NCBI RefSeq assembly: GCF_011075055.1
Contig: NC_058152.1
Coordinates: 11,275,228-11,339,227 of the forward strand
From: Mangifera indica
Lineage: Eukaryota > Streptophyta > Magnoliopsida > Sapindales > Anacardiaceae
Reading direction: 5' to 3'
DNA: 64,000 nt
Position 1 is the stretch's first letter, and each line of letters opens with the position of its first letter. A program made the translations under genes and the position numbers. Below are positions 15,501 through 34,019 of the stretch, piece by piece. Under the pieces are notes generated by a model. It did not search any database. It was not told the origin of the DNA and saw only the letters and a list, made by a program, of their open reading frames with translations.

Positions 15501-16114
15501 ACAATGTCAGGAGTGCATTGCACCAGTCCATATAGCCTATTAAAAGTTGTCAAATTCACATCTTCACTTGCAAAAAATTTGCTAGAACCCACAGCTTAAT
15601 TCACCAAACTGCCCATTAAATTACCCAAAGCCTCATTAAACTGACTTGGATTTGAAGCATTGTTTATGCTCCCCAGATAAACAGTAGGCTGTTCTTCCGT
15701 AACCGCAAAAATGGATCTGTTTGAGTATCTCAACATGCACTCATCATACCATATAATGGCCTCCTTCTGGTTTGGGCAAAGGGTTGTGATATTTTCACAA
15801 GAGGCCTTGACACAAGTTTGGCACAAACTTAGAGAGATGTCTCCTCTGCAAAGAAGGAGGCCATTGGCTGCATCAAAGCCCTGCAGGGCACCACTGCTGG
15901 TGTTGTAAAATCCATTGGTGAGGGTGGCATTTGAGAGGAGAGAAGAGAGAGTGGCATTGAGGTTTTTTGAGAAGGCAGAATTGGGAGTGAAAGTTGAGGT
16001 GTTTGGGCACATGTGGTAGCGGTATTTGGGTTGTTGGGCTGTGATCTTGGGAGAGATAATAAGCATAACAATGGCTGAAAGGATGAGTAGTTCTAGCCAA
16101 AGTGAACAAGCCAT
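12557..16114 (-). pseudogene. CRK gene C: nonsense codon, non-RD kinase, lost tail
   Basis: Same seven-exon plan as B: 16114-15274, 15027-14893, 14530-14409, 14343-14133, 13900-13663, 13036-12886 and 12814-12557, all with GT/AG borders. A TAA at 15598-15596 replaces the Lys codon of VNKAVGSSKFF, ending translation after 172 residues, between the DUF26 domains. The rest would read to about 651 residues with only this stop. Further changes are HCDLKASN for HRDLKASN (loss of the Arg of HRD), SYMPPEYA for GYMPPEYA, and a C-terminus ending GQSRLAVSL because the normal tail was deleted. A start within exon 1 downstream of the stop would lack a signal peptide. A truncated secreted DUF26 protein from the first 172 codons is possible but unproven. 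Confidence 0.85.
14689..14861. mobile_element. Fold-back MITE in intron 2 of gene C
   Basis: The two ends are inverted repeats: CTATGTGTACCCACTTTGGG at left and its near-complement at right, with ACACAATCATA and TGTCATCAT also paired. It is absent at this position in intron 2 of B, D, E, F, H and I. A related element is at 22522-22704 and the duplicon copy at 48832-49004. The target duplication is not clear enough to assign a superfamily. Confidence 0.7.
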
Positions 16115-16246
16115 GATGCTTGATTTCCAGTTCTGATCATACAATGCAAATGGCAACTAAATTCAGCCCCTAATCAACAAGCTAATGGGCTCCTAATCAA
16201 CAAGCTAATGGCCCCAAATGGAAGATTCTTAGGAGTTGACTTGACT

Positions 16247-16940
16247 CCCATGGTGAGCGTTAATTCCCATCAGGCAAATGAACTTTCAAGAGAAATTGTA
16301 TAAATTTTACTTTCAAACTAAGAAGTGTTCAAAGTTTGATTCCAAATGAAAACTGATTAAAGTATGTCAAACAATAAGTAATACTTCATGTTCTAATAAA
16401 ACATATAGTCAAATAATAAAACATTTTTATCGAACAAGGGTTGTTTGGTTTTTTTTCTTTTATCATTGATCTAAACCGTAAAATCATCCCAAAATTATTA
16501 CAAACATTCCCTTAATTAAACACACATAAACTTTGATTCTCACATAAAAATGGATTTTATTAACGGATATTAACTGATGATATGTTATTATTTATATGAT
16601 TTTAAATTAGAGATAAAAATAACAATTAAATCACCCATATCACGTCAAAGTTGACACTTGTTAGTAGTCATTTTGTTGGAAAATGATGAAAAAAATACGA
16701 ATAAAATTTGGATTGAATAATTTACTTGTTCACATAAATTCTCAACATGATCCCTAAATGACCAAACTTTTCCACTCGTTGTATGTGACAATATTAGCAA
16801 TACGAAATTACTTTAATATTTCATGTATAGACAATACGTAAGAACAAGTACAAACAAAATGATATACTATCATTTAAATGATTTTGAATAGGCAAATAAA
16901 TGAAAAATTAAATTTTCTAATTATCTAATTTATCTATGGG
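16247..16940. other. Upstream region of gene C, no gene seen
   Basis: Promoter side of gene C, related to the region upstream of D (22240-23040). The right part, from about 16840, diverges clearly from its duplicon counterpart, which marks the right edge of the highest-similarity block. Confidence 0.4.
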
Positions 16941-16947
16941 CATTTTT

Positions 16948-18424
16948 CAGTGGATACATGGCTCCAGAGTACCTCTAGCATGGAAAATTCTCAGTCAAGT
17001 ATGATGTTTTCAGCTTTGGTGCGCTGGTCCTGGAAACCATCAGTGGTCAAAAGAATAGTTCCTTCCGTAACAAAGAGCAAACACAAGATCTATTAACCTA
17101 TGTTAGTAAACATAAGTATAATTAATAACATTAACACGAATTAATTAAGTTGCCACAAATAATTAACCATAATGAAAATGAAATTAATTTCCACTTGACT
17201 TTGTCAATCTTACTTATTACGCCATTTCACCATCATATTTACACAAGTTTCATTCCAACCTCCGCCCTCCAAGACAATAGTCAACAATGGTTGCTACAAA
17301 AGATGTAAATTTTCTTGCATGCCAAACGACCTTCTTGCCCAATTCATATCTACCTATAAATTGGGTTCATACATAATTATGGAATTGTCAAAGACCCTTA
17401 GGGGCCGTTTGGTTCCAGAGATTTAAAAATTACCTTAGTAATATATATTTTATTACTTATATTATCTTATTTGGTTTATCAGTAATAAAATATTATATTA
17501 CTAATACTGATGTGATAAATAATATAGGTGGTAATCTGATTATCATCCTCACTTTAGATATTAAAAAATTACCAAGATAATCTTGATTTTATTATAATTA
17601 TATTATTATTTATTAATTTTTTGAGACAAAAAAATTATTTTTAATTAATATAACAAATAATATAAAAAAATATTTAAAAACAATTATACTCAAGGGCATT
17701 TAAGTAAAATAATTTATTAGTATTATTTTATTATCTTTAACCAAACACAATAATTATTTATACCTACCAAATTTTATCATAATAATCATTTATACCCAAT
17801 AATTTTCTAAATAATTTATCTTTAAGGTAATCTTTCTATTTTAATAATAAAACATTACTCAAACCAAACATCCCATTAATCATTTATAAGTCAATATTTT
17901 AAATAAAATGGGTTTATATATTAAAGAAATCTGGAAAATTGATTGACAAAAGACCAATAAAATGGAGTCTTCCTTAAAAAATATTATTTAATAATTAATC
18001 AATCAGAAATTACAACTGTGCAAGGGCCACATAAAGAAATTATAATTGCCAAGATGTTCCTTTTTATGGGTTAAACTGACTATCAATGTTTTTGACAGGC
18101 ATGGAGAAATTGGAACGAGGGGACAGCTTTGAACATGAGAGACCCTACTCTGAGAGTTGGTTCAATCAGTGAAGAGATGAGATGTATTCACATTGGCTTC
18201 TTTTTGTGTTCAAGAAAATGTGTCAAATAGACCTGCAATGGCTTCAGTTGTTCTCATGCTCACTAGCTGCTCTTTATCTCTTCCTGTTCCCTCGAAACCG
18301 GCATTTGTCGTGCAACCGGACTTGGAGATGGATGATTCGGAATCACCTATGCTGGATCACAATCAAATTTATGTTCAATTTTCCTTCAATGAATTCAGTT
18401 ATCGAGCTAGAGGCTCCTTAACAT
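16948..18424 (+). pseudogene. P3: decayed CRK-like kinase remnant (exons 6 and 7)
   Basis: Exon 6 at about 16951-17115 reads GYMAPEYL, then a TAG, then [20 protein letters not shown] and SGQKNSSF. Exon 7 at about 18099-18424 reads AWRNWNEGTALNMRDPTLRVG, then a frameshift inside HIGLLC, then VQENVSNRPAMASVVLMLTS and SFNEFSYRARGS. A Tourist-like MITE lies in the intervening intron. It ends about 60 bases from the 3' end of gene D, tail to tail. Confidence 0.78.
17401..17875. mobile_element. Tourist-like MITE (PIF/Harbinger type), TTA target duplication
   Basis: 475 bases flanked by TTA (17398-17400 and 17876-17878). Ends are GGGGCCGTTTGGTT at left and, inward from the right, TGGGATGTTTGGTTTGAG. 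A 3-bp TTA duplication and GTTTGG ends fit PIF/Harbinger Tourist elements. The P4 locus keeps the empty site near 27530 (GACCCTTAATCATTTATAAG). The related copy in P7 is at 51543-52021. Confidence 0.82.
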
Positions 18425-18485
18425 GTTTTGTACACATATATTAAACCAAAAACAAGCCTTATTTGTGTTGTTGAATGTACTTGTT

Positions 18486-22111
<3,626 letters not shown>

Positions 22112-22234
22112 GATGCTTGATTTCCAGTTCTGATCATACAATGCCAATGGCAAGTAAATTAAGCCCCTAATCAACAGGCTAGTGGCCCCAAATGGAAGAC
22201 TCTTAGGAGTTGACTTGACTTCCATGGAGAGCAT

Positions 22235-23490
22235 TGATTCCCATCAGGCAAATGAATTTTCAAGAGAAATTGTATAAATTTTACTTTCAAACTAAAATGT
22301 GTTCAAAGTTTGACTCCAAATGAAAACTGATTAAAGTTCTGTTCCAAATTTTCTATTGGAATAGTTTGTCCATACTTATTGTTCTAACAAAACATGTGAT
22401 CAACAATAAGTTATAATAAAAGTTTGATAGGGTGGAGAAATTTTTGTTCGGTTTTTTTTCTTTTATCATTGATCCAAATCCTAAAATCATCCCAAAATCA
22501 TTACAAACATTCCCTTAATTAGAGCAATGCTATATGTACCCATTTTTTATACACAATTCATATACATAATGATGTGTCATCATGTAATTAGGTAATTTTA
22601 AAATATATGTCATTATATGATAAAGAAATATCCAATCACATGATAACACTTCATCTGTGTACACAAATTGTGTATAAAAAATGGGTATACATAGTTTTAT
22701 TGTATAATTTATATGATTTTGAATTAGAGATAAAGATAACAATTAAATCACACATATCACGTTAAAGTTGGCACTTGTTAGTAGTCATTTTGTCACTCCA
22801 TGATGAAAAAAATACGAATAAAATTTGGATTGAATAATTTACTTGTTCACATAAGTTCTCGACATGATCCCTAAATGAGTAAACTCTTCCACTCATTGCA
22901 TATGACAATATTAGTAATACAAAATTACTTTAATATTTCATGTATAGACAATACATAAGAACAAGTAAAAACAAATTAATGTACTATCATTTAAATGATT
23001 TTGAATAGGCAAATAAATTAAACAATTAAATTTTCTAATTATATGATAAAACTTTAAATTGTTTGCACCTGTTGATAACCATTATTTGTACGTTTAATAT
23101 TATTAGTGGTCGACGAGGGGGATGGTTGACCTACTTTATAACTCGTAGAACTTTTATTACCCTCTTTAGATTTTATTATTTCTGCATTGATTCTCCTCTA
23201 TTTTACTTTTATTATTCATCTCTTAAGTGCTACTTTTAGGTAGGTCGGCCAAGTGAGTATTACTCAAGAAATTGACTCAATAGATGGCCAAACTAATTAC
23301 TTTCCAAGTGCTTTTGCTCTATTTCATTTGAATACGAAGTCTAGAAATAACCCAGAAATCACGTAAAGAAATTTGTTTTCCACACCATTCAATTAGAAGA
23401 CTCTGGTGTTTCTGAGTTGGAAAAGTCTAAGTGTCCATGAGGAGACAAAGAATTGATGGAGACGGAAGAGAAACAACAATAAAACCAATC
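22235..23490. other. Upstream region of gene D with one MITE
   Basis: Promoter side of gene D. Apart from the fold-back element at 22522-22704 I see AT-rich DNA related to 16260-16920, then a stretch (23190-23470) resembling 33830-33990 and 57180-57370 upstream of E and H. No gene. Confidence 0.4.
22522..22704. mobile_element. Fold-back MITE upstream of gene D
   Basis: Left end GAGCAATGCTATATGTACCC and right end, inverted, TACAATAAAACTATGTATACCC. It belongs to the same family as the intron 2 element of gene C but is clearly diverged. It lies about 290 bases before the longer start of gene D, where it could influence transcription. Confidence 0.65.
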
Positions 23491-23499
23491 ATAGTTATT

Positions 23500-24165
23500 A
23501 GCATCTTATAATATACGATACGTATCTTATAATAAGATATGATACAAGTGGGCAACAATACTAATCTTAAGATATATTGAATTAGTACGATACAGTAAAT
23601 ATATTGTACATTACGATATGTATCATATAATACGATCTATTTTATCAATACAGACTGTTAAATTATTTTTAAAAGAAATAATGATATGATAAAGGTGTAT
23701 ATAAAAAATTTTAAATTTTCATATGGTGTTTATGATATTTTCCAATATAATAATATGACGATTAGAATTTTTTTGCTATTTTTACTAATATTTTATTACT
23801 TTAAAAAATGTATTCTACAATACACGACACATGTTCTACGATATGATACAATACGATATAGGTGAAAAAAAATATACATTATAAAGTACATCAAATTAGT
23901 ATGATGCAATAGACGTATTGTACGATTCTATGAATCAATTCATCTTTTTAGAGAAATAGTAATATGGTAAGGATATATCTAGGAAATTTTAAATTTTCAT
24001 GTAATGTTTATAATATTTTTCGAGATGATGATGTGATAATTAAAATTTATTTTATTTTACTAATATCTTATTATTTTAATTTTAAGGAGATGTATTCTAC
24101 AATATAACATAATACAATTACAATACGAAAATTAAGTTTTGATATACGATATAATACCATGGAGC
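23500..24165. repeat. AT-rich inverted-module repeat R3
   Basis: Third copy of the TATCATA/ATACGATA repeat, the most diverged of the six, with a shortened middle part. Confidence 0.5.
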
Positions 24166-24560
24166 CACTATGTTACATTCAAGGCCCATAATATTATTCA
24201 GGTCCAACATAAGGTTTCCAAGTGAAGTAACCAGCCTTGGCAACAAAAAATTTACGGGCCAAGGAGAAGAAGATCGTCTAAACTTACTTCAAAACATCTG
24301 TAAAGATTCGGGATTATAGAGAAAATCAAAAACCATCGAAAAGGGCTGATCAAACTATGGTTAATTTTGATCATTCTTCACGTTTGCTAAATAGTATTTC
24401 TGGTTAACATTTGTTGCCGCGAAAATTTGCGTCAATGAGAAGCGTACCGAATTATGAGCTACAATTCAATGCGAGAAAATGACAATGAGCAACATGTTTT
24501 TAAGTTGGTTCAACTTGGTACTCGAAAGCTTATATCCATTGCTATCGTCATTCAATCACT

Positions 24561-24950
24561 CTAATAATTATTGTCACAAATATATTTAAAAATTATTAAA
24601 TATAAAGTATTGGAGCTAATACTGGCACTCGATTCACAGCTTTGATCATCATCATCATCGTCTTCACCAAACACCTTCCTCTTGATGAACTCAATAACGA
24701 GCACGATAACGAGGTGGGATATCAAGGAGGACAATAATGAGCACGTCGATGTCCTTGATATTGATGTTGGATTGGTTTGTACTTCATAAAGTACGGAGAG
24801 ATGCAAAACACCGTCTTGCAAAAACGGTGGAGGAGGGTGACGGAAGTGAGAAGTTTGGAGGGTTGGGGGGGCAGTGGTTGTGAATCTTTGGAGGCAGAGA
24901 TTGATATTTGTTTAATGATGCATGAACATACCTTGTGGGACCAAAGCACT
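24561..24950 (-). pseudogene. Remnant of an unidentified small gene
   Basis: Minus-strand frames read VEFIKRK-type sequence (VIEFIKRKVFGEDDDDDDQSCESS) preceded, in shifting frames, by SKLLTSVTLLHRFCKTVFCI. The copy at 36550-36970 reads ARPSKPLTPMIRLERFHEAV with SSRGRRS, and shorter pieces lie near 11820-11950, 45960-46085 and 59100-59150. Because the frame moves between copies it looks like a decayed gene. I do not recognise the product. Confidence 0.3.
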
Positions 24951-25340
24951 TAATGCGTCTTGGCAGTTCGGGGAATGCATGTACATACTTAGTGGTTTTG
25001 ATACCATTTATAATATCTCACTGTCAATGACATACAGTTTGTCACATTTTTGCATTTAAACTTTGCAATCTAAAACGTATCTTCATAGTTTAAGAACTCA
25101 TAATTAGCATCTGGCTTGTCATCCTCACGAGATATTATACCCAATATTTATACACACCCAATATCTATCTCCTACTTCATTGATGTATGTTTGGAGAAGT
25201 GGGTGTTAAAGGGATGATCCAAAAGAATCGAACTTTCTTTCAGTTGCTGAATCTCTTTTTGATTGATCAATGTGCAATATTATGAATCCGTTTATGTTAT
25301 CATGTGTGATCAAGATGCTTTTCCTTATATTGACTATGTA
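24951..25340. repeat. Dispersed repeat related to CRK intron 5 DNA
   Basis: Contains TTTGATACCATTTATAATAT, ACGAGATATTATACCCAATA and GGTGTTAAAGG, the same words found in the introns of the CRK genes. It lies where exon 1 of the P4 kinase would be expected, and no DUF26 sequence is left. Confidence 0.4.
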
Positions 25341-26769
25341 CACATTTCTCTGGTTTGTGGATGCAGGCAAAGGACACATTACATCTAGAACCGTCATAAT
25401 CATTGCTTCTTCTGTACTAGTTATCTCCGTATTACTTGTTGCCTTCACTTGTGTCCTTGTTATAAAAAAGGAGAAAGACAAAGGAGATCATAAGCAAGGA
25501 GGACACAGAAGGTATCTGCAGTTTTCTCTGCTATAAGACCAGCAACTAATTAACTCCATTTCTTTTTGAGTTCTCAGTTGTCACTCTTATTGTTTAGATG
25601 GTGATGAAATTGACAATGTGGAATCTTTGTAATTCGACTTCAACACTATCAGAGCTGCAACAAATGACTTTCTCATATGATAGAAACTTGGACAAGGTGG
25701 ATTTGGTGTTGTTTACACAGTAACATTAACTGTTCTGGTCGCAAAACATATCTTAATAGCACTTAGTGAACCATTTGTAATATCATGGTCCAATAGCTTG
25801 GTGTACTGTCAAAATATTGTCTGATTTAAACACAAGGATTGTCCTATACATACCCAGTGTCTCTCCCCATGTTTTGTGGATTTACCAAGGGGTGTTATAT
25901 ATTCATTAACCAAATTGCCTATCCGTTGTAGTCAAAATGGATTCTTTGTAAGTTCTTAATTTCTTGAAGCTATATTATTTCAGGGGAGGCTTCCTGGAGG
26001 ACAGGACATAGCTGTAAAGAGACTGTCTAGAGACTCTCTGGACAAGGGGAATTAGAGTTTAAAAATGAAGTCTTCTTGTTGGCCAAGCTTCAACATAGGA
26101 ACTTGGTTAGACTTTTGGATTTCTGTTTGAGAGGAAAGGAAAGGCTTCTCATCTATGAGTTTGTGCTCAATTCAAGTCCAGATAACTTCATATTTGGTAT
26201 GGTTTCACTGCTCTTTTGCTTTTATTTTTGACAATCTTGTAAGTTGTTCTTGACTTGAAATTGTCTAATCTGTCCAGATTCGATAAAGCATCTAGCATTG
26301 GATTGGTACACTCGATACGAAATCAAAGGGGGCATAGCATGAGGACTTCTTTACCTTCATGAAGATTCTAGGTTCTAGGTTGTTCATCATGATCTAAAAG
26401 CTAGTAATATTCTTCCAGATGCTGACATGGTTCTGAAAATTTCAGATTTTGTAATGGCGAAATTGTTTGAAATGGATAAAACCCAAGGTGATAAAAGTAG
26501 AGTTGTTGGGACCTTGTAAGAATATATACAAATTATAACTTAGACCCTGTTATATGAAATTAATCTAATTTATCTATGGCCATTTTTCAGTGGATACATG
26601 GCTTCAGAATACCTCTAGCATGGAAAATTCTCAGTCAAGTCTGATGTTTTTCGCTTTGGTGTGCTGGTCTTGGAAATCATCAGTGGTCAAAAGAATAGTT
26701 CCTTCCATAACGAAGAGCAAGCACAATATCTATTAACCTATGTTAGTAAACATAAGTCTAAGCAAATCT

Positions 26770-27550
26770 CATGTTTCTTGAGCAACCCCAAAAGCAAAAT
26801 TATGACAGACGATATCCAAAACAGACAATTAAAGATTACCATTTTCTGCCTTTTATTTTTTATTTAAAAACTAGGTTCAAATAATTGGTTTTCAAATATT
26901 AAAAAATCAGTATTTGAACCAAAAAATGGATTTTTCCAATCCCAATAACTAATCCATCCTCATATAATCGATTTTTTGGTATGATTTATAATTCGGATAA
27001 TAGTTTGGTTCAGATATCATTAAATTATGAAAAACCCTGATATCAACCATTTTATAGATTAAGATTTATATATTATTAGAAATTTTTTTAGAAATTTTAA
27101 ATTTTTTTTCATTATAATTAACCCTAAACTTTACATTTGTTTTTTTCTTTTTTCAACATATTTTGGTTCTCACAAAATGAAAATAAAACACATAGCATTT
27201 GATGATATTTTAAATATATCTATAATAGGATGGGATGAGAGATTAATTAATAACATTAGCACTAATTAATTAAGTTGCCACAAATTTAAGTATAATTAAC
27301 CATAATGAAAATGAAATTAATTTCCACTTGACTTTGTCAGTCTTACTTAGTACGCCACTTCACCCTCATATATGCACAAGTTTCTTTCCTTCCTTCACCC
27401 TCCAAGACAATAGTCAACAATGGTTGCTACAAAGGATGTAAATTTTCTTAGAAGCCAAACGACCTTCTTGTCCAATTCATATCTACCTATAAATTGGGTT
27501 CATACATAATTATGGAATTTTCGGAGACCCTTAATCATTTATAAGTTAAT
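26770..27550. other. Intron/spacer inside P4, nothing recognised
   Basis: AT-rich DNA. From about 27240 it matches 17105-17400 (P3) and 51265-51540 (P7), which fixes it as the inherited intron. The 26870-27240 part is present only here. Confidence 0.4.
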
Positions 27551-27570
27551 ATTTTAAATAAAATGGGTTT

Positions 27571-28495
27571 AAAACCCAAAATTCTCAATCAAATCTTAAT
27601 TATATCAGCAATAAATTGATCCAAACAAGATTACGGGAGATATACTAACCTTCTTTGCCATTTTCGGTTGCCGGGAAGCTCCAAAATCGACGGAAATGAC
27701 CTTTGCCATGGGATTGACGTGGGAGGAGGAAAGTTTTGCGATTTTTCGTGGAAATGCACAGTGAAATCAGAGCTGCCGTGGGAAATTTTGCTTTGTATAT
27801 AAAGGGGGGCAGGTTCGTAATTTTGCTTTTCCCACGACAACGTGCGAAATTTCAAAAAAACCCGACGTGGGATAAGGATTTCCCCGACACCCCAATGTTT
27901 TAAAAAAGCCATTCCCCCCCCCCCCCCCACAACCTATTGTTCATTCAACTGCCGTGGGAGAATTCGTCCTGCCGTGGGAAATTCCGTTCCCACGGCAGAC
28001 TGCCGTTCCATTCGGTAGCCAATTTCGGCCAATTTTTGGTCGTTTCAACCTCAGATTTTCACATAAATCAAATCTACATATTGTATAACATAAAACCCCT
28101 CAATCAATTCAACAAAAACAACCAAAAATTGAAACATTTTAAGCATTATTCAAACCGTAAACCCTAAAATTTCAAACCCAAAATTCTCAATCAAATCGCA
28201 ATAATATGAGCAATAACTTGATCCAAACAAGATTACGGGAGATGTGATAACATTATTTTCCATTTTCGGTTACCGGAAAGCAAGAAAATTGGAGGAAATG
28301 ACGTTCGCCGTGGGATTGCCATGGGATGTGGGAAAAATTCGAATTTTCTTTGAATTGCACAGTGAAAATTTGCTGTGTTTATATATGGGGGCAGTTTCGT
28401 CATTTCACAAAACATGGGCATTTTTGCTTAAACCTAAATTTTTTGGGCAATTTCGCTTAGACCCCTTTAATTTTGCCTAGTTTTTAAAATTTCCC
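27571..28495. mobile_element. Unclassified 925-base insertion with 18-bp direct flanks
   Basis: The sequence TTTAAATAAAATGGGTTT occurs at both edges (27553-27570 and 28496-28513), while P3 and P7 have it once. Inside, a block starting AAACCCAAAATTCTCAATCA occurs twice (27571 and about 28169), each copy running about 300 bases and ending near a TATATA motif followed by a G-rich run. CTGCCGTGGGA words and their complement recur, and there is a C-homopolymer near 27917. I see no transposase or reverse transcriptase frame. Confidence 0.6.
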
Positions 28496-29083
28496 TTTAA
28501 ATAAAATGGGTTTATATATTAAAGAAATCTGGAAAATTGATTGACCAAAGACCAATACAATGGAGTCTTCCTTAAAAAATATTATTTAATAATTAATCAA
28601 TCAGAAATTACAACTGTGCAAGGGCCACAAAAAGAAATTACAATTGCCAAGATGTTCCTTTTTATGGGTTAAACTGACTATCAATGTTTTTGACAGACAT
28701 GGAGAAATTGGAACGAGGGGACAGCTTTGAACATGATAGACCCTACTCTGAGAGTTGGTTCAATCAGTGAAGAGATGAGATGTATTCACATTGGCTTCTT
28801 TTTGTGTTCAAGAAAATGTGTCAAATAGACCTGCAATGGCTTCAGTTGTTCTCATGCTCACTAGCTGCTCTTTATCTCTTCCTGTTCCCTCGAAACCGGC
28901 ATTTGTCGTGCAACCGGACTTGGAGATGGATGATTCGGAATCACCTATGCTGGATCACAATCAAATTTATGTTCAATTTTCCTTCAATGAATTCAGTTAT
29001 CGAGCTAGAGGCTCCTTAACATGTTTTGTACACATATATTAAACCATAAACAAGCCTTATTTGTGTTGTTGAATGTACTTGTT

Positions 29084-32705
<3,622 letters not shown>

Positions 32706-32829
32706 GATGCTTGATCTGCAGTTCTGATCATACAATGTCAATGGCAGGTAAATTAGGCCCCCAATCAACAAGCTTATTGCCCCAAATGGAAGACCATTAG
32801 GAGTTGACTTGACTCCCATGGTGAGCATT

Positions 32830-34015
32830 AATTCCCATCAAGCAAATGAATTTTCAAGAGAGCGTATACATTTGACTTTTAAACTGAAAGTGTCCAAAGT
32901 TTGATTCCAAATGAACAGAGTTTATGTTGAACAATATACTAACGAATATTGATGGTTGATGATTATTATTTAGATAATTTTAAATTAAAGGTAAATAATA
33001 TAATTAAATCATATATGATAAATCATCGTTGGTACAGGTTAATAATCATATATGATAAATCATCGTTGACCAAACTTTTCCACTCTATGTATGCGATAAT
33101 ATAAATAATATTTTAATATTTATTATACAAACAATACATAATAACGATTACAAACTAACAAACATATTATTATATTATAGAATAATTTTAAATTAACGGA
33201 TGAAGTAATTAATTAGATTATCTAACCATAAAATGACATGTTAATTAATTAATTTGTACTCGTTAATATCTATTGTTTATACTCGTAATATCATTAATAT
33301 TCAACCGGGGGGTCAATTGACCTAATTAAAAAATTTTTAATTCAGTATGTGTTAACTATCAATATAACCCCTAAAACTTTTATTAATAATTTATTGATTC
33401 CCATTATATATCTATTAAGTTTTACGTTGACATCAGTATGTGCTAAGTATTTCTGCCTCATAAAGTAGTGGGTCATTTCTCATAATAAAGTATTTCATAT
33501 AATACTGGATCAAGTCTACTTAATGACATAGATTCTAAAGGTGAACAAGAATTATAATGATTCAGTTAGGATCCCCTTGCTATCCAGTTCACTGTAAGTA
33601 AGATGGTTTATTAAAAAATTACATACCTAGACCAAACTAATTTTCTATTAATGGAAGTAATAAAAATTATCTAATATTCAAGGGTATAAGGGGAAAAACA
33701 ATATATTCAAAAGGAGTTTCTTTTTTTTTACTGAATCAATCATTCCAAATTATTAAAATCTTTGAAACAAAGTTAGCTATCATAAAGTCTAACTTTCTTA
33801 CCATTCAAACTAACCTTGAAATTATGTAGGTGGGCCACTGAGTGTTACTTTCCAACTGCTTTTGCTCTATTTCATTTAATACGAAGTCTAGAAATCACGT
33901 GGAGTTTGTTTTCCATACCTTTCATTTAGAAGACTTTGGTGTTTCGGAGTTGGAAAAGTCCAAGCGTCCATGAGGAGACAGAATTGAAACACTGTTCCAG
34001 TCAATCATTGCCGTT
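32830..34015. other. Upstream region of gene E, no gene seen
   Basis: Promoter side of E, similar to 56610-57400 upstream of H. AT-rich. A short segment (about 33010-33065) repeats CATATATGATAAATCATCGT twice. An extra stretch at 33430-33830 has no counterpart upstream of H. Confidence 0.4.
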
Positions 34016-34019
34016 AGTT

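Larger units (their letters stand above)
25365..29023 (+). pseudogene. P4: most complete plus-strand CRK-like pseudogene
   Basis: Exons 2 to 7 can be followed. Exon 2 (about 25365-25512) gives a membrane span, TVIIIASSVLVISVLLVAF, then basic KKEKDKGDH. Exon 3 (about 25600-25720) reads DEIDNVESL, stop, FDFNTIRAATNDF, stop, KLGQGGFGVVYT. Exon 4 (from 25984) has [10 protein letters not shown] then a frameshift. Exon 5 (26280-26515) has GGIA, stop, then [14 protein letters not shown] and SDFVMAK, so HRD is HHD and DFG is DFV. Exon 6 (26590-26760) has GYMASEYL then TAG. Exon 7 (28699-29023) is nearly identical to that of P3. A 925-base insertion separates exons 6 and 7. The DUF26 exon is missing. 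Confidence 0.8.

Noticed and set aside
18182..18421. Frames of 76-121 codons starting MYSHWLL or MGCFVLKK over the P exon 7 regions
   Set aside because: Wrong frame of the kinase C-lobe remnant; the other frame reads ENVSNRPTMASVV, the recognisable kinase sequence.
27631..28480. Frames in both directions in the 925-base insertion
   Set aside because: Low-complexity and homopolymer sequence, no domain; the two tandem blocks do not share a conserved frame.
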